This document shows, piece by piece, positions 12,701-23,037 of a stretch of DNA of 64,000 bases. The notes beneath the pieces are model-generated. The model was not told where the DNA came from. It saw nothing but the letters and a program-made list of their open reading frames with translations, and did not search any database. Within the stretch, counting starts at the first letter, position 1. Every line of letters starts with the position of its first letter. Source of the DNA: Yamagishiella unicocca (Eukaryota > Chlorophyta > Chlorophyceae > Chlamydomonadales > Volvocaceae). The stretch is from the NCBI GenBank assembly GCA_003116995.1, contig BDSL01000012.1, positions 795,001-859,000 of the forward strand. Reading direction: 5' to 3'. The position numbers and the translations under genes are program-made.

Positions 12701-14074
12701 GGGTAGTCGCCGCCTCACGCAGCCGCCGGAGGTGGTCCCGGCGCTTGTGGGGGAGGAGGGCCCTACGGACGGGGGTCCCAGCAGTGTGAAGGGGGGGGAA
12801 GGCCTGTTACGGGTATGTGTGACACCTGCCGAACAACCCGTCGGTCGAGGCCAGGCGGTGCGCGATTTCCTTTTGCTGTTTTTTCTGCACACACGCGGCT
12901 ACATTTGTACATCTGGAGCTGCCATTTGCGAGCACACCTTTCCGTGGCCCTAAGCAGCCCCCACCTCCGCACCTGCATATCCGCACGCCGTCGTCCTCTC
13001 GGCCCGCCATATTGCTCAGGTAGTTGGCCAGAAGGAACCACACCTGCGAGGACGGACATAGCGTACGGAAGCGTACGGAAATATGAGGCAGAGTTCCAGG
13101 GAATTACTGCGTAAGGGTACCGTAGCCATGGACAAGGCTCGCTCGTGCGTCTGGGCTGTGTCTTGGACGGGTACCGCCGATCTAGTGGTGTGGGAGGAAA
13201 TGGAGGAGGGAATAAAAAGGCACGATGCGGACGAGTAGGTCCAGCAAAGCGTATAGATTGGGTGAGATCCTGGTGCCCTCACACCTCCATTGCTTTGGTG
13301 CTCAGCTGCTTCGTCGAGCTGGAAGTGGCGGCGGCGGCGGACGCGGCGGAGGCGGCGCGACCCGGCGGCGCCATCAGGTCGGCGCCGTCGGACATCCGTA
13401 CGGCAAGTCGGTGGAAGAGCTCCACGCCGCCCGCCATGTCACCACCCATGATTGTGATCTGCACGCCAGCGGGGTTAGCCACACGGGGGCTACTTGCAGA
13501 CGCCTGATCATTGGCATCCAATGTACGACGCCATCAAGGCAGACGCGCGCGCGCGCACAGCTCCCCCTGCTCCTCCCCTCCTCCCCACACACACCTCGGC
13601 CTTCTCCCGCAGCGTGGCCAACGTGGCGGGGTGCGTAGGGCCCAGCTGGGCCTCCTGGGTGCCGTACGCCTGCTCCAGCAGCCGCACGCGGAGGTCCTTG
13701 CTGCGCGGGGGGCCGAACGGGCGTGGCAGGGAAGCGTACCGAGGGTTACATCGTAGGTCGGAGAGGGTGGTGTGCGTACCAGCTGCGTGTCCTGTGTAAC
13801 TAGGGGGCCGGGGCGGGCCGCGGAGGACTCTACACGCTCGCCGACGTCCCACACGGCCCTCCGTCACGCCGCCCCCATACGAGGTACCACCCTCACTGCC
13901 GGCATCATGCCTTCCCCCGCGCCCACCTCGGCCAGTTGTTCTTGCCCAGCAGCGCCACCTGGTAGGCTGCGGAGGAGAACGTGAGGCTGTCCGCACCCGA
14001 GTGCTGCTCGAAGGCCTTGGCCGCCGGCTCTGCCGCATCGGCCCACGCCTGGCGGAGTAGCAGCAGCAGCAGCA

Positions 14075-14142
<68 letters not shown>

Positions 14143-17100
14143 CCAGAGCAGCAGACCAGAAGCGAGGAAAAGTTGGCAACAAGGGAGTAGAGAGGGAAAT
14201 CCTGCCCCGAAACCCGCGGTCCGAAACACGTGGTCCGAAACCCATGGCCCGAACCTGGAGAAAGGACGTCTACCACTAGTCTTGGTTGTGGGGGCGGGGC
14301 CAAGCAGGGCTTGGAATGAATACCAGTAAACATGAGATGCGATCGATGGACCATTCGGCCGGCCTCGTTGAACACGGCAAGCTTACTTTTGGCTGTCATT
14401 GGGTGAGCAAGAATGGAAGGAAGGGGTAGTGGGCACGTAACCCGGCGTCCTCTCCCACCCGCCCACCCACCCACCTGATCCACGAAGCCACGCGCCAGCA
14501 GGAACAACGCCAGCCGCATCTGGCACCCCGCCAGGTCAAGTGCGAGGGTGGCGGCCGATGCCTGGGGGCCCTTCCCGCACCGCTCCTCGGCCTTGACGAC
14601 AGCATCCCTGCAGACGTGGCGGGGGGATCGAAGACAGCGGCGGCAGCAAGCAGGTTGGGGGAAACGGGGTAGAAATCCAGGGAGGGGATCCTCAGCACTC
14701 TCCAGCAGGCCCCGAACGCACAAAAACGACCGCCACTCGCTCCCGCTCTCCGCACGCCTCATCGCCCCCGCCCCCAGCACTCTCCCCGCGTCGCCCCGCC
14801 CCAGCTCCCGTTGCGTAATACGGTTTTTATACAACCCCCCAGCTCCCGACTACCCACCTGATCAGCTTCATCGCCGCGTCTAGCCGTCCTCCCTTTTCTG
14901 CCGCGTCCACCTGGTCCAACACCTGCACGCATGCGCCAGGAGGAGGTCAGGCAGGGCCGCGTCCCGAGCTTTCAGTTGGTGCTATTAGTAATAAGGGCCG
15001 TTGCTTGGTGCCGCGTTGCCAGCACGTCACCATGTGAACTCAGGCGCGCAAAAGCCCCGTTTTGCGTCGTTGGCGGGGTGGAGATGCAGCTAACTCGTTG
15101 GTGGCACGCGTGGGCAGTAGCCAGCGCGTTTGCAGCAGGCCCTGCGGACCTGCCACCGCCCGCACTGCCCACCCTCCTGGATTCGCGGATTATCCTTTAC
15201 ATCCCTCGTATCCAGCGACTGCCGGTACGACAAATTGGTTACCCAGGAAAGTGACACTCAACTGCGCACCTTTCGGAGTGCGGGGTCCCGGGGATAGTGC
15301 GACCAGTGCCACGTGGGCTCACCGGGGGCCCCGGCCCCCTGGGCAGCGTCAGCCCCCCCAGAAGCCGCGGCCTCGGGCGCCGCCTCCGTCTGCTGTCGCG
15401 TGACGGCGCTCTGCGCCTGGGACCTCTGCCAGGCCTCGCTGACGCTCTGGTTGTGGTAGTTGACGGTTGCCGGTTAGCGGGGAGCGGTTAGCGGTTAGTG
15501 GTGATGGCGCGGACGGGGCGGCGACACGACGGGGCGCCATGCATCAGCGGTTGGATGATGCTCCCTTGTCGCTTCATCGGCGGTTCACGGTATCGAATAC
15601 GGTACCCGTGCGGTACCCTCTACGGTACCCTCTACGGCAACCAGGCTGCCCTGACTTGCTTACCTGAATGATGTATCCATATCGCTGTGCCTCCTGGTGC
15701 CGACCCAGCGCCACCAGAACCTGGCTGTGCTTGCTGACGGCCTGGGAGCAGCAGCGTGGGTGGGCAGGTGGGGGGGTGGGCAGGTGGGGGGGTGGGCAGG
15801 TGGGGGGGTGGGCAGGTGGGCAGGTGGGTGGGGGGAGGGCGGTATCACGCCCGGGCGAGATGAATGAGCAAACGGGTCGTACTTGACACGTCGTACACAC
15901 CCTAGACGCCGTATAATTTGGACACCGCGGTGTGTTAGCTTGTGCCTCCCAGCTCACCACCAGCCAGCCGCCCCGACCCACGTCCTCACACCAGCCAGCA
16001 GCCCCGACCCATGTCCTCATACCAACAGAGCAGCCCCACTCGACCCACCTCGATGACCCTCTGGTAGTCCTTCCATTCCTTGGCCTTGGGCAAAATCACC
16101 TTTTGGGCGTTCTCCGCCTCAGCCTGCGTCGGTAGGCAGGCAGGGGACGGCGAGTTACGTCTGGTGGACAGAGGATGGAGGGAGCAGACGGAGGGTGAGC
16201 TTGGCCGGGTACGACAGCCGGTGCTCCGGTATCTGAGGCGCCGCCGTACGTGATTCGGTGCCATATGGTTTCGGAGGCTTACTCCTGGTGTTGGTGGCTG
16301 GTAAGGCTCGGCACCAGGCGGTGATTGCGCTGCTGGCATGCCTAGAGAGGTCGATACCGTCTACCGTTGTAAGGGGTTGATTGTGCTGATTAATACATGG
16401 ATGGTGCTCCCCCCCCCCCAGCCCCCTGCCTGCCTGTGTGCTCTCCACCAGCGCCCGCTTAATCACCAGGTTGAGCTCCTGGTGACCTGATGGGTCCAGG
16501 GAGGAGAGGGAGGAGGGATTTAAGAGCGAGGAGTAAGTAGTAGGGGGGGTGATAAGGGTTGAGTGCGGCAGGTGGGGTTGGAGTACACACATCGCCCCCC
16601 CCATCTCCCCTCTGCCCCCTCACCCGTCGACGCGGCGATATCCTCCAGGATGCGGACCCGGTCCGAGTCCACGGTGGCCTGCGCCTCAGCCACGTCAAGA
16701 GTGATGTACACCTCCTGCAGGAGGGGTGGGGGACAGCGGGCACGTGGGTGCATGGCGTTGCGCATGGCGTTGTGTATGTGGTCGTACATGTGGTCGTACA
16801 TATGGCCGTGCGTGTGGTCGTACATGTGGTCGTGCATGTGGTCGTGCATGTATGGCGTCGGACAATGGCTGCTCCGTGGGAGGGGAGGTAGGAGATCTCG
16901 CCCGTGCCGTAACACGTACCTTGAAGGCTTCCTGGTTAACGTCGTACCCGAGCACGGCAAGCTTCTGCGGGCCGCCCGCCAATATGGTATTCCAGATCTC
17001 GTACAAGCACCAAATCCGCGTCAGCACCTGTGGGGGCACACAACGCGCCGGCATTGCGGCTAAACGTATGTGGGCATCAGGACTGGTGGGCGGATAGATA

Positions 17101-19197
17101 GGTGGATGGCAGCGATCATGGAGAGCCAGCGGGCGGCCGATGAAGAACGAGATTGCGGAGTGCCAAGCAGGGCTATCTGGCAGGTACCCACCAGCCCACC
17201 CACCCACCCACCCACCAGCCCCTTATCGTCCAGGCAAAGAAGGGTCTGGTCCGAAGCTTCCACGCAGTCCTGTACGAACGAACGTACGACATGGAAAATG
17301 GGAATATGAGGGAGGACAGCGCTCATGGACCGCGTAGGTTCGTTCATGTGGGGGCTGCGCACCTCAGGGCGGCCGCTCCTCCCGCACGCATTGTCAGTGT
17401 GCCGTACACTGCGGACTGCCGTACTCTCACCTTGAGCTGCGACAGGTCATCTGCCTGCACCTGCCCCGGGTGCTGGTTGATGGCGAAGATGTCGCACCAC
17501 ATGAATACCTGGGGGGGGGGTTGGAGGGTATGATAGGTGAGGGCCGCGGAGGAGGGTGGCGAGCGAGCGCGGTGGGGAGGGGCAGCGAGCGAGAGGGGGG
17601 CTGAGGTGCGCTGGCTGCCATGCGAGGGAAGGGCGGCGGGGCTTGCGGGGCGGTTCCGCGAAGGCTTCAATCCCTGGAGCCCACACGCACCTCTCTCCCT
17701 CCTCCCTCCCCCCCGACCTGTGCGTGTTGCGGTACTCCTGTCTCCCCCACAGCACCCACTAGTTCCCGCGCTTCGTTACCCCGGAAGACAGGCCGCCGCT
17801 GCGAGCCGCACACCTGATCAGCACTCCGACGACCCGCCGCCGCCTCCTCGCCGCTTGCTGCTGCTGCTGCCTCCTCCTCCTCCTCGCCCTCCTCCCCCAC
17901 GTCCCCTAGCTCCACTAGGTGCTTCCGTACGTACCGCACCAGGTGGCTGAAGGGCGTGGCCCACCTGCGGGGGGTACGGCGGCACAAACAAGCACGTGCG
18001 TCGCAAGCGCTATCTAGCAAGATGAAATTTAGGTAGGTGGTCGGTGTCGTACATGCAACGCAGCGTCGTACACCGTACGTGCCTGTGGCTGACGAAGTAG
18101 TCGCAGCGGCCGACATCCTTGGGGTCGACGAGCTCCACGTAGCGACAGCGCCGGTCCCGGGTGGCGGGCACGATCACGTCCGTCACCACCTTCCATGTGG
18201 GCATGTCCTGAAGGGAAAGAGCATGCACGAGGGAGGGGGGGGTGCAAGGAAAACCCGTGTACGAAAGGAAACCCGTTTAGGACAGACGTCTGGAGATGCA
18301 TGCTGGAAACCTTGGTTGAGGAAACTGAAAGTCGGAGGCCGTATGTTGACCTTCGGCGGCTATGCCTGTTTTGGCTGCACGGGGCGGGGGGGGCGGGGCA
18401 GGGTTGGGCTGGACTAGTCACGATGGCTATCGAGGTGCGTGGATTGGCCACGGTTTGTGTCGTACATACCGTAATGTCAACGGTTTTGAAATCAAACCGT
18501 TGCCTGGGCGACTTGGCGTACCGGTACGGCGAAACTGAGCGTGACCGCGTGGCCTCCCTCAGGGTTTAGCCGCGTGTCAATAAGGGGAGGGGGCCGGTAT
18601 GTATGAGTGCCAACGCGGCTCACCTCGGGGACGGTACGGCAAAACTCTGTGAGGAACTTGAGCGACACCGCGCAGTCCGCCATGCGGGGCTGCTGCTGCT
18701 GGCCCTGCTGCTGTTGCGGCGGAATGGATGCGACCGCAATATCCACTTGCGCTTGTGACAGCACAGCTGGCGGGGGAGGGGCTGCTGCGGCTGACTTCGC
18801 TGAAGGCAGCCGTGCGGCAGCAAAGGTGGCATCTGATGGTGCCGTACCGGACAGCTGGGATTTCCCCTGACCATGTTGATTGTCCTGCGGTGTATGGCTT
18901 CGTTTCCCGGCCTGTGCGACACCTCCTTGTAGCTCGACGCTAGTCTGCAAGGATCGATCGCGCAGTTCGCCTACGACACAGGGCAGAATGCTTCGAACCT
19001 GAGTACAGTTTTAGGCATGGATTAAAAATACGTTTCCTAATACCGATGTATGCCTCGTTTGGTTTGGACTGAGATGTCACGCTCATCCTCGTCGATCCTC
19101 GTGGACTTCGAGATGTCAACGTCGACCAACCCCACGATCTACCTGCGTCTAACGCGGCGACAGACGAAGACCTCCCAGTAGAGGCTCCGCAGCCCAT
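9756..19197 (-). CDS. N-myristoylated TIR-like domain / TPR (kinesin-light-chain-like) protein
   Basis: Twenty-five exons fit in phase: 19197-19081 (tentative), 18944-18624, 18207-18083, 17964-17814, 17508-17431, 17269-17216, 17027-16920, 16714-16624, 16486-16449, 16123-16049, 15741-15664, 15446-15270, 14922-14858, 14607-14475, 14048-13927, 13700-13595, 13458-13285, 13043-12973, 12762-12516, 12318-12217, 12025-11617, 11061-10961, 10531-10460, 10080-9952, 9788-9756; about 1,058 residues. The N-terminus MGCGAST fits N-myristoylation at Gly2 with Ser6 and palmitoylation at Cys3. Exons 3-7 encode DMPTWK, RCRYVEL, FVSHRWATPF, WCDIFAINQH, LLCLD and LTRIWCLYEIW, a TIR-like fold frequent in algal proteins annotated as kinesin light chain or nephrocystin-3. 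From residue about 430 on, TPR helices recur (GRHQEAQ, EQAYGTQEAQLGPTHPATLATL, GRKDEAVAEMRAALAVHEK, VHGPDHADVGVALMSLAGF). A membrane-tethered sensor or scaffold is inference. The first exon boundary and the acceptor at 12025 (alternative 12004) are least certain. Confidence 0.85.
11510..11536. repeat. Perfect 12-bp-stem hairpin inside an intron
   Basis: ttgttaggaatt (11510-11521) and aattcctaacaa (11525-11536) are exact reverse complements around a 3-nt loop. They lie in the TPR-gene intron between exons 12025-11617 and 11061-10961. The surroundings show no terminator or element structure. Confidence 0.8.
14057..14141. repeat. CAG/CTG trinucleotide tract at a splice acceptor
   Basis: About 28 CAG triplets with a few interruptions lie in the intron just upstream (in the minus-strand sense) of the exon 14048-13927. 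The transcript therefore has a CUG tract ending within about 10 nt of the acceptor, where a pyrimidine tract is expected. Poly-Leu/Ala/Ser ORFs read through it are artefacts. Confidence 0.9.
15755..15833. repeat. G-rich intronic minisatellite
   Basis: Repeats of a 16-17 bp unit (gggtgggcaggtggggg) lie in the intron following exon 16123-16049 of the TPR gene. The strand is strongly G-biased. Confidence 0.8.
16741..16858. repeat. Degenerate 12-bp intronic repeat
   Basis: Variants of gtggtcgtacat recur about nine times in the intron between exons 17027-16920 and 16714-16624 of the TPR gene. No coding role is seen. Confidence 0.75.
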
Positions 19198-21070
19198 TGG
19201 ATGCGTCGCGCGACGCACGCGACGTTCGATGGTTGGAAGGAACGGCAGGTAGAACTCGCAACTTAGCACGGCATAAAGCTCCAGGCAAACATTCGTTGTA
19301 TCCTTATTCGTATACGTGACTAGACGTGGTCCCCAGCAACTAGACGGCAAGTGGTTCTAAAACAGCAGCGGGGGCAGTTAGGATACCTTCCAGGCAGGAA
19401 TTTATAAATTCCTCATTCAATGTGTCGAGTAGTAAGAACCCACCTCCGTAAATTCGTGCCGCCGCCACACGTGTATGCTGTTCACCAACCGCTGTGCCGT
19501 AGTGCACGCAATAGATGCGTGTTGCGGTTTACCCTCTTTGCGCCCCTTGACCCCGTTTCGCGGGTTTTACAGGGAAGTCCTTACCTAACCTTGTAGGTAA
19601 GGCCTTTCCTGCTCATGGAAATGTTCGTGTGCGGTGTGCCATCCAGGCGACGAATTGAGCCCTAAGCCCTAAGGTGGCTTTGTACAAGCAACCATATATT
19701 GAAACCTTCTATCCTCTCCCAGAGCCCCAGCCAGGGGTAATGGACCTTAACCCTTAACGCGCGTGCTGATCGCTGACTGATGCTGACATGTGCTGATCGC
19801 TGACGAAAAGGAGCACCGAATGGGATAGCGTGGCTACACATGTCGGCCCCATCGTCTCGTGTGCGCTGTGTAACGCGATGCAAAGGGTCGCTTCCTGGTC
19901 TGTGTCAGGGCATGGAGGCCTGGTCACGACTCAGCGCGGCCACCAAGCCAACCCTATCGTGACCAACAATGGTGCAAGGGACGCTGCCGAGGCGCCAACA
20001 AAAACGTAGCAGCCCGTCATGGCCCGTCCACGAAACAAATGCCCCTGCTGCTTCTGCCAGCGGCATGCGCTGTACAAACACGCAAAATGCCTAGCGCAAG
20101 GTGTGAAAGCCACATACGTACGGCGTAACTTCTAATGCTCCCCAACCGTCTCACAGTTACAACACGTGGGTCGTCCCACCATTCCATACTACGCCTCCAA
20201 AATCCCCTGCACACAACGTGAAGAGCAGCAGACGTTACACGGCTTCGTAACGCAACAACCGGCCTGACCTAATTTGGGTCATGGTCAGTCATCCCACACA
20301 AGCCTCACTTGCGAAGTGTCTGACCAACCAAAACTCACTACACTTGCGCACAATCGTTGCAAATGTCTCCGTGGCCTAACCGGCACACCTACGTATCTCT
20401 TGTCTGGCCTGAGGTTTTGATTGACTCGACTTCACAAATCGCAACCGACAGGAGTTCCGACATGGGGAAGCCTGCCTGACGCTGGACTAAAACCCCAGAC
20501 GGGTAAAAGCGCTCATGAACTCGGCCGTACGGGGGGTGGGAATATCGCGCCGCACACGGTCCATCGCATATCAAGGAGGTCTCGGTTGCCTGGGTGCCGT
20601 ACATGCGTCAAACCGGCCGGAGCCACTTGATGCTGCAGGAGCGAAACGCCGAGTCAATCCCCCCAGTTCTCCCACAGTAAAACACCTCCCATCCGGTAAC
20701 TAACAACGTCCGCATAATCCCAGCGGACACCAGGCCGCCCCGACCCTGGCTGGGTGACACGCGCAACCTGTAGTGAGAGCCATCCACGGCTGCCTCCTTG
20801 CAACGTATGCAAAAAGAAGCCGTGAAGGCCTCAAGGGACCCACAACGGCATGTGGCCGTGACTCTGAAAATACGCCCCCCCTCCGGGACAGCGATGGTAG
20901 TTTCCTTGTGCTGCTTATAACTCGGTTCCGTGTTCTGTTCCTGCACGGAGGCACGGGTAACAGCGTCGGCGCCGGATTACAACACCGCGGGGCCAAAGAG
21001 GGTTACGGGGGCCAAAGCAGGTTACGGGCCTTGCGTCCCCAAGGTGTGTCTCAGAGGGAGGCGTACCTGT
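19198..21070. other. Intergenic region between the two MGCGAS genes
   Basis: No gene is recognisable in about 1.9 kb. The frame upstream of the TPR-gene ATG stays open to 19350 and is read as 5' leader. A 60-codon frame at 19931-20113 (minus) ends in a hydrophobic segment, but nothing else supports it. A 9-bp-stem hairpin lies at 19579-19602. Confidence 0.5.
19579..19602. repeat. 9-bp-stem hairpin
   Basis: ccttaccta pairs exactly with taggtaagg around a 6-nt loop in the intergenic region. There is no T-run after it and no known function. Confidence 0.7.
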
Positions 21071-21654
21071 CTACGACGCCTGTAGGCTTGGCAACGTCGG
21101 TGCCGCTGATCCCGGTCGCGGAGGCCTTGCTGATCCCGGTCGTTGTTGCGTTGCCGATGCCGGCCGCGCAAGCGATGTTGAGTTCGGCACGGGAAGTGGC
21201 GCTGAATTTGGACGTGCAGGCGTCGCTGAAGATGGCCGCGCCTTCACCGTCTCCAACGATTCCTCCTGGCACGCTTCATTCGACTCGGCCTCTGCCGGTG
21301 GCTCTGGGGCAGCTGGTGCGCTCGGTTTACCAGCTGGAGGAGGCTCATATGCCTGCGTCGGCTCTTTGTTGTCTACTGGCGGCTGTGTAGCAGGTGCAGA
21401 CTGTTTGCCTTTGGGAAGGAAAGCAAGGGAAGGGGAGGAGGCGGTGTCCACGCGCGAAAAGTCATAACATGGAAGAAAAGAGGGTCATGAGGGCACAACC
21501 TAGCATCACTGCCGCAATAATTATGTTCGTGCAAAATTATTAAAAGGGGTCCTGGCATATCCGCAGCACCTTAATGACCTTCACATGACGGCACACGCGA
21601 CGACTTACCAGTGTCCGAGTTCGACGGCGATGGTGATGAAGCACCGCATCCCAT
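21071..21654 (-). CDS. Short MGCGASS (predicted myristoylated) Pro/Ala/Ser-rich protein
   Basis: Two exons fit: 21654-21609, starting MGCGASSPSPSNSDT and ending at a strong donor G|GTAAGT, and 21408-21071, joined in phase 1, giving 127 residues. Gly2 with Ser6 fits N-myristoylation, with Cys3 a possible palmitoylation site. The start closely resembles that of the TIR-like/TPR gene immediately downstream on the same strand. The rest is disordered: a PPPAGKPSAPAAPEPP stretch, an acidic patch (EAESNEACQEES), then five RPxSA motifs (RPSSA, RPNSA, RPASA, RPGSA, RPGSA). No TIR-like or TPR exons follow before the stop codon. It may be a short member or a truncated relative of the same family. The second exon is open and compositionally biased, so the gene is plausible but not proven. 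Confidence 0.5.
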
Positions 21655-22926
21655 CTTGACGTTGTATTAACACCAGGCGCTTGCGACCCTTCGGTAGGTA
21701 AGTAGAATGTCGGTTTCGGACGGCGTTTCACGCCTGTAGCTGCTTGATGATAGCAAAGCTTCAGATTACAGAAGATTCGTATGAATTGAAGCGACTCTCT
21801 AAGCTCAATCGCAGATTAGCTCAGGCCGCGGAGCAATGGAATTCCCACAAACGTTCAACGTGATCACCAATGCATATAATAGTTTTCTCAATAAGAAACT
21901 GACGTTGACGTTGAGCTTGGAGGCTACTTTTAACTGTATTGCCGTATGTTTTGTACTGCATGTAGTACCGCTTCGAGCACTTGGAACAATCATGGCCGGA
22001 AAGTCACCACGTCCTCAGTATATAACAGAGGATTGCTGCGTAATACTTTATACTTCTTTATCGTACACTGGCAGCAGACTGGCACTGACGCTGGCTGGCG
22101 AGCGCCTCTAAAAGTTCCTGCGGGGTTACGCGCAATCCACTAACGTGTTTTTAACCACGTGCGTGACGGGAATATTTGAGGGCAATGTGGGGGAAGTATC
22201 ACACGGCTCCACAGGAGACACCAAAGAGCAGCAAAGAAGGCCAGACCCTGCCAGACAGTACCAGGCGTGGTAGGGCGGCAAGGAGCAGCGTGAAATTTTT
22301 GAATGCAGAATCGTGCGTTATGGTGCTGCCCAAGACTTGCATGTCCTTTCTACAAGACTTGCATGTCCTTCCCCGGGTGATGTGGCCGTTGCTATCGTAA
22401 CCCTGCCCAAACTTGTCAAACTAGGTGGTGCACGATGGTGCTGAACTGTGTGTCCTCCCCGACAGGCCGCGAACTTACACGAATGGGTACCCACCGTATC
22501 CACACGATGTAATACATCCCCCGTGTTTTGCAGCGACGCGGAAGGCTACAGCCTAGCGTGTGTACCTGGCGCGTCTCACGTATAAGCACGGCATGGGTCA
22601 CAGGCCTCACAGCACCCTTTTTAGGTGCACGTCACGGCATGTACAGACATGGATCGTCACAGCAATTTGGACTAGAAGCACGTCGTGGCAACATTTTTGC
22701 CTAGAGAGCATGTCACAGCCTCTATGCACATGGGTCATCCGTGGTCATCGTCACGGCTGTTTGAACTGGGACGCAGTGCAGCCTGTACACATGGCGGCAG
22801 GGCCTTTACAGCGCCTTTACACACCACCAGCCTACCGACGCCCTTACTACACGACGCAACACGTACCGACGCCCTTACTACACGACGCGACGCGCGACAC
22901 GCTCGGCTCCCACGACACCTCTGAAG
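21655..22926. other. Unassigned intergenic sequence
   Basis: About 1.3 kb, more AT-rich at 21780-22100. I see no recognisable gene. A short duplication containing accgacgcccttactacacg occurs twice at about 22833-22885. Confidence 0.5.
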
Positions 22927-23033
22927 CCCCACACTCTAGGCTCCCTCCCAGGCTTAGGCCCCACACTCTAGGCTCCCTCCCAGGCTTAGGCCCCACACTC
23001 TAGGCTCCCTCCCAGGCTTAGGCCCCACACTCT
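22927..23033. repeat. 32-bp minisatellite at the left edge of the LINE cluster
   Basis: Three exact 32-bp copies start at 22927, 22959 and 22991, followed by 11 bp of a fourth. The partial copy (ccccacactct) overlaps the target-site duplication of the first LINE. Confidence 0.9.
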
Positions 23034-23037
23034 TTTT
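23024..23037. repeat. Target-site duplication, left copy
   Basis: cccacactcttttt here matches 26856-26869 on the other side of LINE copy 1. Fourteen base pairs fits target-primed reverse transcription. Confidence 0.8.

Noticed and set aside
13905..14834. 309-codon minus ORF with a poly-Leu run
   Set aside because: It reads through introns and the CTG tract. The true exons within it (14607-14475, 14048-13927) are joined by splicing.
19655..19675. Telomere-like ccctaagccctaa
   Set aside because: Only two imperfect units. A single ttagggtttt near 52518 is likewise too short to be interstitial telomeric DNA.
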